NCBI RefSeq assembly: GCF_000151665.1
Contig: NW_013171838.1
Span: 1-64,000 of the forward strand
Direction: 5' to 3'
DNA from: Blastocystis hominis
Taxonomy: Eukaryota > Sar > Bigyra > Opalinata > Blastocystidae
DNA: 64,000 nucleotides
Under the pieces are notes generated by a model that was not told where the DNA came from, did no database searches, and worked only from the letters and a program-made list of their open reading frames with translations. Shown piece after piece: positions 53,676-64,000 of this stretch. The translations under genes were made by a program, and so were the position numbers. The first letter of the stretch is position 1. The number at the start of each line of letters is the position of its first letter.

Positions 53676-56600
53676 TTATTCTTCTTCCTCCATTTTCGTA
53701 TCTTCTTCGCCATCCTCTTCTTTTCCATTCTCTTCATTCGCTTCCTCCACTTCCATTTCCTTCTGCATCGCTTCCCACTGCTGTCTACGAATCTCGTAAT
53801 ACTGCGCCGCAATCTGACTCAAATGCTCGCCACTCTGAACTTCGAAACTCGCTACCTCATCGTCCACGCCTCTCTCACAAGGATAGTACTCATTCTCCAC
53901 GAGCTGAAGCATCAGCGGTCTTTGGAGGAGAGGACGCATGATCTCCTGCAGCTCCAAACACTCGCGGAACAACGAAGCCTTTCCGAACACATACAGTCCC
54001 AGTCTCGCTCTTGAAACGGCCACTAAGAGACGGCGCACATCGCGCAGATATCCGACAGAACGCGTTCGAACCAGAGACAGAAGCACGATATCGTTCTGCT
54101 GCCCTTGGTATTTATCGATCGTGGAGATTTTGCTTGGCATTCCAAAGAGCGGATTCTTTCTGCAATACTCGCGGAGATAACTTCGAAGCAGTTCCTTCTG
54201 TCCATTGTAGGGAGTCAGTAATGTGATCTTCTCTGCGGGATATCCACACAAACGGAGATATTGGTACATGGCCAAAACAAATCCTGCTTCCTTTTCGTTC
54301 TGAATTCCATGATTGACCACTTCTTTTTCTTCTCCATCCACATTAATCATCTGATAATCATATCGCAAGCACGCGTTCGCTCGCTTAAACTCCACTTCCG
54401 TATGGGGCAGATTGCTTAATCCTTCGTAACGCCAAGCAAACAAAGCCGCAATTGAATCGCGCGATCGTCCCTGCGCATCCAGCTGCACAAACGGCACTCC
54501 CAAACGAAGCAATCGAGCGAATAGACTCTGATCCAGATTGGTGGCATGAGCCAGAAGAGGGCTGTGAATGATTGGAGGAAGTTGGTTAGCATCTCCCAGA
54601 TAGATGACTCGCTTCAGCTGGCAAGGCTCCATTTCGCTGGCTTCTTGCAAGAGGAAGGGAATGAACGATTCCAACTCGAGCATTTGAGCTGCTTCTTCGA
54701 AAATAATCGTGTCGAATTTGAAGTTGGACTCGAGGAAGCGTTGCCGCGCGATCGCAGCATGAGTGCAGGTCATCGCAATGATGCGCGCTTGGTTGGTCAG
54801 AATGTAGTCTGTGCGATGTTTCCAATTTCGGAGCAGCTCAAAAGCACGATACTCCTTCAACTCATTGAACAGATTCTGAACGGTCTGCATGCATCGCTTG
54901 CCTCGTTCTTTCAGATTGTCTTCAGAGAGAGACGAAGCGAACAACTGGCTTCCTTGCGGAGCGAAAAAGAGCTTGAACGGGAAGCATCGTCCTGCTTCCG
55001 TGTCATTCGCTGCGTCCCATTCCTTGATTTGGCTCTTCTTCTCCGCAGAATATCTCGCCGGAATCGAGGTCAACTCCGCCTTTTCCTCCTCGCTGCACGT
55101 ATGGTCCAACACCTTCAGATAGCGCTGAATCAGAGGGAAAATCACTGTCGTAGCGAAGTGCTCGCTGGTTTCGCACGAGAATCCCAAGTCTTCCAGATAT
55201 CCCAGACTGACGGCCAGCTGCTGCACAGCCTTCAGGAGCACTTCGCGGCGCTGCAGACAATAATCCACGCGACCCAGCCGACTGAAATCCTCCGTCGAGT
55301 CCAGATCTCTCTCTCCATGACCCAGACGCAGCAAGTGTCGCTTTTCAATATCGCGCTGCGCGATCTTGACAAAGAGATCGTTCAGTGCGTGATTGCTTCG
55401 CGTCACTAAAAGAATTCGCTGGTCGGGATAGCTGTGATACAGATTGCTCACGATTTGCACTGCCACGTCTGTCTTTCCAGTGCCCGGAGGACCCACAATC
55501 ATCGTGAGACCTGGCTCCATTCCAGAACGAATCGCTTCGATCTGGCGAGGCGTGAATTCCACGGTTGGCTTCCACGTTTCTTTCTGTTCAAATTCGAAAG
55601 GCGTGTAGAAGCTGGTTTTGCTCGACATAACGTTTATGGAGTGGAATCGCTGCGTGTAGCTGGTACACTGAATAGTAGATTCTTCTTCCTCGTCATCATT
55701 GTCGTCGTCGTCTTCGTTCTCACCGAATGTCAGACGGAAGGGCGGAGCCATCTGCTCCGCAGACAGAGGCTCTCCATTCTTACCGCAGAACTCCACTTTG
55801 CGGTCCGGGAACGAAGCAATCACATGCTGGGCATTGTGGAAAGTGTCAGCAAAATCGAGAGAATGCGACGGTAAATCCCAATGCGTGTAGTGAGCGGCTG
55901 CAGGATCACCGAGACCCAGGAGAATATCATGGAACCACTCCGGAATGGATTGGTTCAGATGCTTCAGATTCAGCAAATCGCGAGTTGTTTCCTGGACCGA
56001 TTTGAAGGAGTTCGACGCGGGATCGCGACGAATCAGCAGATTGAAGCTCTCGTAAGGATCTTTCTCTCCGGCAGCGACTTGTTCCATATCGTGCTGATAC
56101 ATTATGGGGTCGAGACGAACACGGAGGATTCGTCGCTTTCCAGCTCGCTTGAGACGCGTATCTGCCTCCACCAAATCATTCAGAATCACGCCGTCTTCAT
56201 CCTCCATTCGAACGACTTCGCACCCTCGAATGGCCAGAACTCCCTCCTTTTTCAGGAAATCCAAATCGCTCCACTTCTCACTCTTCTCCTTTTGATTCTT
56301 CTCTACAAATCATCCATCCATCCATTCGACTCAATACCAATCAAATTTCCATAGCTATATTCTGAAGCATCGCGATTCGTGGCGACGATCTTGACAAGGA
56401 ATAGAATATCATGTTCGTGCAACGCTTCCCACGCCTTTCGCGTCTCACCTCGCAATCCATGCAGACTAAACGTCACATCGGCACGCACTTCGGCCGGAGT
56501 GTTATCTCCAATCGCCGCTCGACGCACTTCCGTTAAGCTGAACGAAACCAGCGGAACGCCCATTCGGCTTTTCCCGGTAAACGCCGTCTCTCCGCTCATA

Positions 56601-58058
56601 TCCAATCGAGGACGCATTTGGTAGACGGTTTCGCTGAGATCGCTGCGAATCTCATCGTACACTTCTTGCTGGTAGAGCTCGAAGTTCCGCAGCAGATAAT
56701 CCTGGAGAGAAAGGAACTGGAGATTGAGATTGGGCAGCGAAATGGAGGCAGCGTTCAGCCCGTTCTTCTCCTCACATATCGACAACCAGCTCTCATTCCA
56801 CAGCATGTGCTCGTCAGGCAAGAGAGGCAGCGAGTTGACCTGCATTACTCGGTTTGGTCGATTTGCGTATTTCTGTGCGAAGATCTCCAGCAGCAGTGGC
56901 TTGGAATACACGGTTGGAATCACTTCCTTCCCCGCAGGCGGAACGAGCCGTAAGTGAACCCCCAGCGCGCGCAAGGCATCCTCGGAGAGCTGATCCAGCT
57001 GCGAGAGAAGGAACGGACGCTCGATCACGCGCTGGACGGACGTCATCGAGAGTTCTTCCAGCTGCGTTTTGAAGTACTTGAACGCCACGTTCTGCAGCTG
57101 CATGACTTTGTGATAGAACTGCTCGTTCGCCTCCACTTCCTCTAGAGCGCGTCCACTCACCTCGTCCATCTCAAAGCCCAGGGAATCTTCCAGCCGTTCT
57201 TCTGCTTGCAGCAGCAGTCCATCGCACAGAGGACTCAGACGCACACGCGCAGCCACGTGCCAGTCCTCGATGAGAACAATGAGAAAACGTCGAGTGGAGA
57301 TTTGGTTCAGAAGCTCTGTAAGAAGTCCCACGATCATCGCAGAGAGCGTGACCAGCTCGTCTCTTCCTTCTTGTGCGAGAAGATCGAACAAAAGAGAGAG
57401 CAGAGAGGGGAAGAATTGCGACTTTGCATCCGTCCAATCCGATACCTGCATGTTGACGGACTGCAGAAGTGCATAGGCGGAGCGAACTGCAGACTCAGGA
57501 CCTCGTCGCAAGTTGGAGTCGTATGTGGAGAGGAATTTCTCCACTTGCTCAGCTTGATCATTTGGCTGAGCTTGGTCTGTTCTTGCTTGCTTTAAGTATT
57601 TTTGCAATGTGCGCTTTGTCCTTAACACTTCCCACGTCATGTGGAGACGCGGATTTTTACTCAACTCCAAAGAGCGACGTCGCTGATGAACGTTCTCCCA
57701 AATCTCAATAGAGCACAATGGAAGGACATTTCGACGGATTCCATCCTTCTCCATAGACTAAATATCACCACAATGCAGAAATCAAACAAGAAAGGCATAT
57801 TTGAAGAATGAGATATAAACTTCAAGATCCTCTTCCTTGATTTGCTTCTTCAAAAGTAAATCGATCGCTTTGGAAAACAGAATGCCGACTTTGCTTTCTT
57901 CCTTCAATATGTACTCCCATCCTATATGAATCAATTCAACCATCCATCTCCATACCATTGAGACCTTCGTCGCAGTTAGAAACAACAGCTGCAAGAAGCT
58001 CCATGACTTGTTCCTTGCTAGCATTCTCATCAAATCTACTCCACTTTTCTGGGTCCAT
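53676..58058 (-). CDS. AQR: Aquarius (AQR/IBP160) intron-binding spliceosomal helicase
   Basis: SF1 helicase of the intron-binding complex in the activated spliceosome. About 1,430 residues in four exons; introns of 35 (57926-57960), 30 and 35 nt. Start MDPEKWSRFDENASKEQVME at 58058. The N-terminal armadillo region includes LNLQFLSLQDYLLRNFELY; the beta domain includes VRLDPIMYQHDM and IPEWFHDILLGLGDPAAAHY; helicase motifs are GLTMIVGPPGTGKTDVA (I), IAMTCTHAA, FEEAAQMLELE (II), LGDANQLPP (III), LDAQGRSR (IV), KYQGQQNDIVLLSLVRT (V) and LVAVSRARLGLYVF (VI). Near full length. An acidic tail ends in TAA at 53676. All motifs intact. Confidence 0.95.
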
Positions 58059-58591
58059 TTATAAAAATGAAGCAATAATGTGAAGTTGTGAAAGAGATTT
58101 ATGAAAAGAGTGAAGACGAGTGGTTTGGATATGAGTAAGGTGGGATGAAATATCTAGATTGGGGTGAAGAAAAGTTTGGTTTGAAAATGTGTCAACATTG
58201 CTGAAACTACACTCCTGGATAGAGAATCTATACATATTTGTAAGTAATTCGAGGAAATAGAAATTGCACAGAAAACAATCAACGTAGGTTCCCTACTTTT
58301 CCATTTTCCCGACTCTCCCATCCATTTTAACGTACATTCTACAGCCAGATTCATATCCCTAAGCCTATCCCAGCGTGTTGTCCCTTTTTCCCATTGGTAG
58401 GTAACGATCCCTACAACGACCTCAATAACTCTCTTCCAGCAATTCCAATCGTTTATTTTTATTTATAGAAATAACAATGTAGAATCGATTTGCTGCTTGC
58501 ATATTAAGGAAATCGTAATCATGATCGAACCCAGCTTTTTTGGATTTTTATCATTTTGGATCAAATCTGATTATCCGAGGCACCGAGAAAA
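58059..58591. other. Divergent promoter region, no gene seen
   Basis: Spacer between AQR (-) and the 5-phosphatase (+). Frames on both strands are short and AT-rich. Confidence 0.5.
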
Positions 58592-61296
58592 ATGAAGCGT
58601 ATGTTTTCGAAGAAGGGACTCGTAGAGTCCGCCAAAGACGAGAAAATCGAGGATGTGGAAAGTGATGCTGATCTTCAAGAGTAAGTCGTTTTTCCTTTTC
58701 TGGAATTGGACGATTAACCCTTCCTATAGCATTCAGCCTCCTCCAGAAAAGGCTCTCGAACTTCCTAAAGAATGGCTCACTACTGACTTGGAAGAGCAAA
58801 AAAGCAGTAAATGGGGCGAAAAGGTAGGCAGATTGGCGCCCGAGTTCCTTGCTTAGATTGTGAAACAAATCTACAAGCTGCATATTGATGAGGAGATGCG
58901 CAATTGGTATGGAATGGTGGGAATATTCACATGAAGCGAGCCCGAATATACAACCCTTCGCGATCTAAAGTTTTGGTTAGGAACCTGGAATGTGAACGGC
59001 AAAAAGATTGACGAGAACATTAATATCTGGCTGACGGGCTCTGTGACTGGAAAGCCCACTGTAGGATCTTTTTATAGCTTTTCTCCTGTAGGCCGATATC
59101 TACGTTGTGGGTCTCGAGGAGATGGTGGATCTGACAGCAACGACCGTGGTGCTCGAGGCGCAAAGCCAGAAGCGAGCCGGTGTTTGGTTAGAGATGGTGT
59201 CGAATGCTTTAAATCGCGGCGCCAAGAACGATGTGCGAGTTCGAATGATTCGTAAACGGTAGGAGACGAGCTACGTGTTGATCGAGCATCAAATCCTTGT
59301 CGGTGTTTTCCTGTGCGTGTTCATCCGCAAATCGCTTCGAGATCGCGTGACGGACGTGATGAGTGAGCGCGCTGGTCGGCTTTGAGCTGTAGCGACGACG
59401 GCTGCGACGGGTCTATTGGGCATGATGGGAAACAAGGGAGGCGCTGCGATCCGCATGAAGCTTATGGACAGCACGGTTTGCTTCGTTTGCTCGCATCTGG
59501 CGGCCCATCGCGAGAACGTGGCGGGTCGAAACGCGGATTTCCACAAGTGCGAGCGAGGCGGTGGGTGAACGGTAGGATCTGCGATAACATTCGGTTCAAA
59601 ACGGAGGACGAGACCTTCGGTATCCTGGACCACCAGCTGATTTTCTGGGTAGGCAGCGAGTGGTTGAATTGATCGCAGATCGGCGACTTGAACTACCGAA
59701 TCACTTCGGATGTGCCCACGCTGCGCGTGTTTGATTATGCTCGCGACGACTTGGACTATCTGCTGAAGAAGGACCAGGTGTGTGGTGATTGGGCGGAATG
59801 AAGCGCAGCTGAAAGTGTCGCAGCGCGCAGGTCTGGCGTTCGAGGAGTTCACGGAGCCGGAAGTGAAGTTCCCTCCGACCTACAAGTACAAGAAGTACAC
59901 GACGCAGTACGACAAGAAGGAGGGAAAGAAGTGCCGCGCGCCGGCGTGGTGCGATCGTATTCTGTACAAAACGGGCGATGGAGCGTCGATGGACGACATC
60001 GAAGTGCTGACCTACGACCACATTATGAAGCTGAGCGGATCGGACCACAAGCCGATTTTCTGCGAGATGAACGTCCGTGTGAAGGAGTACGACCCCGCGA
60101 AGCGGAAGAAGATCCAGCTGCGGATCGAGCGGGAGCTGAAGAAGAGCGAGAACAGCGCTGCGAAGGTCCACGTGGAGCTGAGCGGGGACGAGATCGATTT
60201 CGGCAAGCTGAAGTACCGAACTCCGGAGCGTCGCACGCTGACGATTTCGAACGAGGGAGAGGGCAACGCGTACTTCCACTTCCTTCCCAAGGCGGAAGAC
60301 TCGCACATCTGCAAGCGTCTCTTCAACGTGTCAAAGGCGTACGGCGTGGTGAAGCCGAACGAGAAGCTGGACATCGAAATGGAGGCGCTGATCGACCCCG
60401 AAGCAGCGCATGTAGGCGAGTGCGAGTCGATGAGTGATGGCTAGGAGCTGAATGGAGGCCACGACGTGCTGCATGACGTGCTGGTGCTTCGCGTGGAGCA
60501 CGATCGCGACTACTACATCACGATGTTCGGCGATTACGTGATGTCCTGCTTCGGACAGTCTCTCGAAAACCTGATTCGAATGAAGGCTCCAGGTCGGTGT
60601 GCAGCGAGAACGTGACGACTAGCGCGCGAGTCCTCCGAGATCAGCAGCAACAGTCCCGTAGCGATGGCGATCCCGAAGGAGTTGTGGCGCATGGTGGACT
60701 ACATGATGCAATATGGCTGCGACAGCGCGGGCCTGTGGACGGACAAGGGAATCGAAGGCGAGGACGCGCTCATTCGCGACATGCTGGACGAGGGCCGACC
60801 GTTCGAGGGCATCGAGTTTATGATCGGGCGAGAGAGTGACTGGTAGCGTTCACTCGATGGCGGACTGCCTGCTGGACTGGTTCCGCGCGCTGCAGTCGCC
60901 GCTGATTCCAGAGAAGTGCACGTCGCGCATTGAAAAGGGCGAGAAAATCAACAGCGCGTTCGTCGATGCGTTTATGAATATGGTAGGAGTGAGGGAGGAG
61001 CGTGAGGAAAGATGTCTCCGGTCCGAAAGAATGTGTTTGTGTATATGATTATGTTTTTGCGCGAGTTGCTCAAACATGCGGAATCAAATGATCTGACCGC
61101 GGAGTTCCTGGGAATGATTTTCTCGCAAGTGTTCATCGTGAATGCCTCGAAGAAGCAGCAGCTGAGCAAGGAGTACCGCGTAGCGCAGGAGATGGTCACA
61201 GAGTTGCTAATCTACCTGCTGAAGTCGACAGCTCAACAACTCGCTGGAGAGGTTGTTGCGGAGGACTCTGGATCCGAGGCTTCCGACGAAGACTAA
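58592..61296 (+). CDS. OCRL/INPP5B-like inositol polyphosphate 5-phosphatase with ASH and RhoGAP-like domains
   Basis: Removes the 5-phosphate of PI(4,5)P2 on endosomes, Golgi and endocytic membranes. Start MKRMFSKKGLVESAKDEK at 58592; about a dozen introns, mostly 28-37 nt, one near 47 nt. Catalytic motifs: KFWLGTWNVNGK, DIYVVGLEEMVDL, SYVLIEHQILVGVFL, GNKGGAAIRM, CSHLAAHRENVAGRN, IGDLNYRI, PAWCDRILYK, SGSDHKPIF. ASH domain (LKYRTPERRTLTISNEGEGN) follows, then a RhoGAP-like helical domain (VAIPKELWRMVDYMMQYGCD, MADCLLDWFRALQSPLIP). Human OCRL has the same order plus an N-terminal PH domain, absent here. TAA at 61294. Confidence 0.9.
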
Positions 61297-61450
61297 GGAA
61301 GGGTTGGGTAATTGCGTTCATTCTTTGCGATTTTTTGTTATAATCCTGAGTAAACTGTATAGTGATCGGAGAAATCTTGATTATCATGATGATTCGATCG
61401 ACATTTTGATTCTCTAAAAAAGAAAAAGGTAGATTTGTCAATCTAGAATC

Positions 61451-62496
61451 ATGCCTAGAAAAACAGATTACCCGTTATGGAACTTACAGCAGGTGGATCT
61501 CACTGGACTGACGTGATTTTGTAGAAGAGAAGGCGATTCTTGATGAAAAGGCAGCGATCGATGCAGCCTCCGGAGAGCAGCAAGAAGAATTGACTCCGGT
61601 TGATGCAGAAGGAGGTGTCTATTCACCCGCTTTCTTTGACCTTGAAAAGTACCCTACTCATTGGAAGCTGGTATTTGATACTCATTGAATAAGACAAAGG
61701 CCGACGATCCGGTCAAGGGACAAGATTGTTGGATTGGACTGACTGGAGAGAACTTTAAGATTCGCGGCCCGAACTACTTGAACGATCGAAAAAAGATCAT
61801 GTCGGAGCGCTGCGTATTTAGATGTCTTTGCTGTGAGTTGATCAATTCTGCCAATCGTCTTGAGCATTTTAGCCAGAACAGCAAGTCTCTTGTTCAGAAG
61901 CTAAGACGCGAGGGCTACAAGGGCTTCATTTATGTGTACAACATTATGGTAACTATTTCTTCCTGGTTGTGAAAGGATAGGTAAAGTACAAGGGAAAATA
62001 CGTGAGTATGCTGAGCTACTTCGAAGTCCCCGAGGATCTTGAGTCCGTTTCACCTCATGTGAACCAGCTGTGGAAGCGGTACTTGGAATCGGACGACACG
62101 TTCCGAAACGACCGCCTGAAGATGATAGCGCGTTGTCCTGAGATATCCTACAAATAGGAGTGCGGTGTCTTAACGCCAAGGACCTTGGTTTGTAAAGAAA
62201 TTGGTGGGAAATGTTCCCACGATTATTGGTCACAAATTGCCACAGAAAACGTTCCGCGGAGAAGGCTACTGCGAGCAGATGATTGATGTGACGGCTGATA
62301 AGTTCATTGCGAACGTAGGTGACTGGGAGGAGGTGCGATGTAGTCTGTGGAGATGACGCTGAAACAGGCAAAGAAGATCGTGATTGATCTCGGACTGGTG
62401 ATCGAGTGTAAGGAGGCGGAATTGCTTCCGGAACGATTGCTGTGCGCTTGGAGAATATGCAGACCAGATTTGACTCAGACGGTGAACATTGACTAG
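61451..62496 (+). CDS. EDR2-like DUF1336 (START-related) protein
   Basis: The plant EDR2 C-terminal domain binds lipid and links to defence signalling; protists often have the domain alone. Start MPRKTDYPLWNLQQ at 61451; then DCWIGLTGENFKIRGPNYLND, LEHFSQNSKSLVQKLRREGY, KGFIYVYNIM, DTFRNDRLKMIA, WFVKKLVGNVPTIIGHKLP, CEQMIDVTAD, LKQAKKIVIDLGLVIECKEA and ELLPERLLCAWRI, in the order of DUF1336. Introns of about 23-32 nt; the join near 62120-62185 is not fixed. The TAG at 62494 is followed at once by TGTTTGTT: cleavage 3 nt before the motif would turn TA into TAA. Confidence 0.82.
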
Positions 62497-62498
62497 TG

Positions 62499-62506
62499 TG
62501 TTTGTT
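62499..62506 (+). terminator. TGTTTGTT poly(A) motif, DUF1336 gene
   Basis: Starts 2 nt after the encoded TAG; 3-nt spacing back reaches TA, which polyadenylation would also make a stop. Confidence 0.65.
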
Positions 62507-64000
62507 GACAAGAAATGTGGTGATGGAATGTGTTAGATGGGGGGGAGGTAGAAAGGAGAGATAACGAATTAGAATGAGATGTGAAGAGAAGAGAAGAAAA
62601 GAACGGAATAGGTGGCGTGTAATGAATGGATAGAAGTAATGGTACAGGACTGGAAATAAAGCATTAGGAGAGTGAGGGGCAAACAGGAGAACAGTGATGT
62701 GAAGGAAGAGGAGATATTATATTTGTGAGTCGTGTAACATGGTTTTCTATAGTGCCCAATGATTTATGAGTAAGTACGGAAAGAGAATTGAATAGGAAAG
62801 GAAAATAGAATGATAAGAAACTGTGGTTTGTGGGTTGTTATTGGACTTGGTGTGATGAATGAATCACTTTATAGTACAATGGGATATCCTGCAAGTATTA
62901 GATCAAAAAGAGAGCGAGAATCGGCATGAATGAATGCGAAACAATAATAGGATCAATTATAAAATGAATTGAGAAAAAACACTGATTCTTTGTTTGTGAT
63001 TAAGAGGGAGAACCAATAAGAACATTCAACAAGCGGAAAATACAATAAAGAAAGTGTACTATTTAACAATACTTGAAAAAACGAATAATAAACTGAAGGA
63101 ATTGGGACCATTACTTGATTATCCTGTTGTATGAGAATAAAGTAGACTTATATTACAGTTAAAAAGAAAACTAAAGATTGAATTACTATGCTATATTGGC
63201 ATATAGGAATGTATACAGCAACAAGTATTCTTGACGCAAATTCACAAACATAAATATAGGAGAATAACTAGTAATATCTAGTACTTATTAAGAGAAGCCA
63301 GTGTCGTATGACTGCAGGATATCAGAGTTGGTAATGCTTGAGAAATATATAGATTTAATGGATATAAATTGCTGAACAGTTGAGTGGAATTACTAACTAC
63401 ATGTAACAAATATCAAGCTACTATTATAATATACTGCGTGTAATGAAGACAATAGGGGAAAAGAACTGAAAACATTAGACCGCTCTTATTTTCACATTCT
63501 TAAGTAATTGGAGTATTTTTGAATGTTAATAGTACACTTGATGGAGTGATTACTGAGATATTTTTCCTTAGAATATGAAACCTTGTGGGTACAATTAAAC
63601 CATACTTTTCAGTATCCTATACATTCTACAAGCAAATAGTTATCGAGATTAGGGTAACTCAAATACATGCTAAAATGACCAGGGGATTGATGAATAAGTA
63701 TGATAATGATTATCGTCATTTACAAAGATATTGGTGTTGGAGAAACAATAAAAGTAATGAACTGACCGAATAAAGATGATAAATGGAAAATTATGTTATA
63801 AACAGAATCGCAACGTTGATACGATCGTATAGAGATACGAAGTGTAGATTTCAATGAAAAGTAGCTTCATCTTATTTACACTTTCGCTGCCCAGAATTTT
63901 ATATAAATCATAAAAGAAACAGGAGAAATCAAAAGCAAATTATATAAATGAATGTAACTTGGCAACAGAAGTCTTCTTATTGCGAAAATAGTTATAGGCA
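62507..64000. other. AT-rich stretch without a recognised gene
   Basis: About 1.5 kb of strongly AT-rich sequence. The longest frame (63585-63773, plus, about 62 residues) has no family resemblance, and I found no exon chain, rRNA or tRNA. Confidence 0.5.

Noticed and set aside
63585-63773. Plus-strand ORF of 62 residues near the right edge
   Set aside because: AT-driven composition, no splice partners, no recognised motif.

Overview
The window looks like a piece of a Blastocystis nuclear genome (stramenopile gut protist). Three things in the sequence point there. Nearly every gene is cut by very short GT-AG introns, most of them 28-36 nt and many exactly 31 nt. Gene ends are marked by TGTTTGTT-type motifs. 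At several gene ends the reading frame has no encoded stop before that motif, so the stop would be completed by polyadenylation, a known Blastocystis trait. Most genes below are exon chains that I joined by hand from frame continuity, splice dinucleotides and protein-family fit; no transcript data were used, so exact ends are inference.

Layout. 1-2487: GC-rich, secreted-type fibronectin-III/Cys-rich gene running off the left edge (-). 2488-3660: AT-rich, no gene seen. 3671-4873: two intronless ORFs resembling Polinton-type minor capsid proteins, read as a fossil fragment. 5195-5312 and 28900-29017: two dispersed 5S rRNA genes (-) with a shared 45-bp upstream block. 5442-16658: IST1 (ESCRT), a small membrane protein, a Mei2-like RNA-binding protein, a TWD40-2-like coat subunit (TSET/TPLATE), a fucosyltransferase-like enzyme and a type I DnaJ. 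16829-23714: PPIL1 cyclophilin, complex I NDUFA12, PrimPol and a large MORN/LRR protein. 24397-28721: coiled-coil protein, BET-like bromodomain protein, PRMT1. 29158-39371: DHHC acyltransferase, TMEM62-like phosphoesterase, calnexin, P4 flippase. 39604-46014: RRM protein, REEP/Yop1, LSm protein, SHMT, uS3 and small proteins. 46297-53640: divergent Hsp70-like protein, two membrane proteins, an LC8-like chain, a PH-B56 fusion and an Arb2/AGC-kinase chimera. 53676-62496: Aquarius helicase, OCRL-like 5-phosphatase, EDR2/DUF1336 protein. 62497-64000: AT-rich, no gene seen.

Functional themes. Splicing and RNA (AQR, PPIL1, LSm, RRM, Mei2-like, PRMT1), membrane traffic and lipids (IST1, TSET-like subunit, P4 flippase, OCRL, REEP, DHHC), ER folding (calnexin, DnaJ, Hsp70-like), the mitochondrion-related organelle (NDUFA12), signalling (B56, AGC kinase, BET) and DNA damage tolerance (PrimPol). 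There are no operons. Genes alternate strands with tiny spacers, and start codons or poly(A) motifs of neighbours sometimes overlap.
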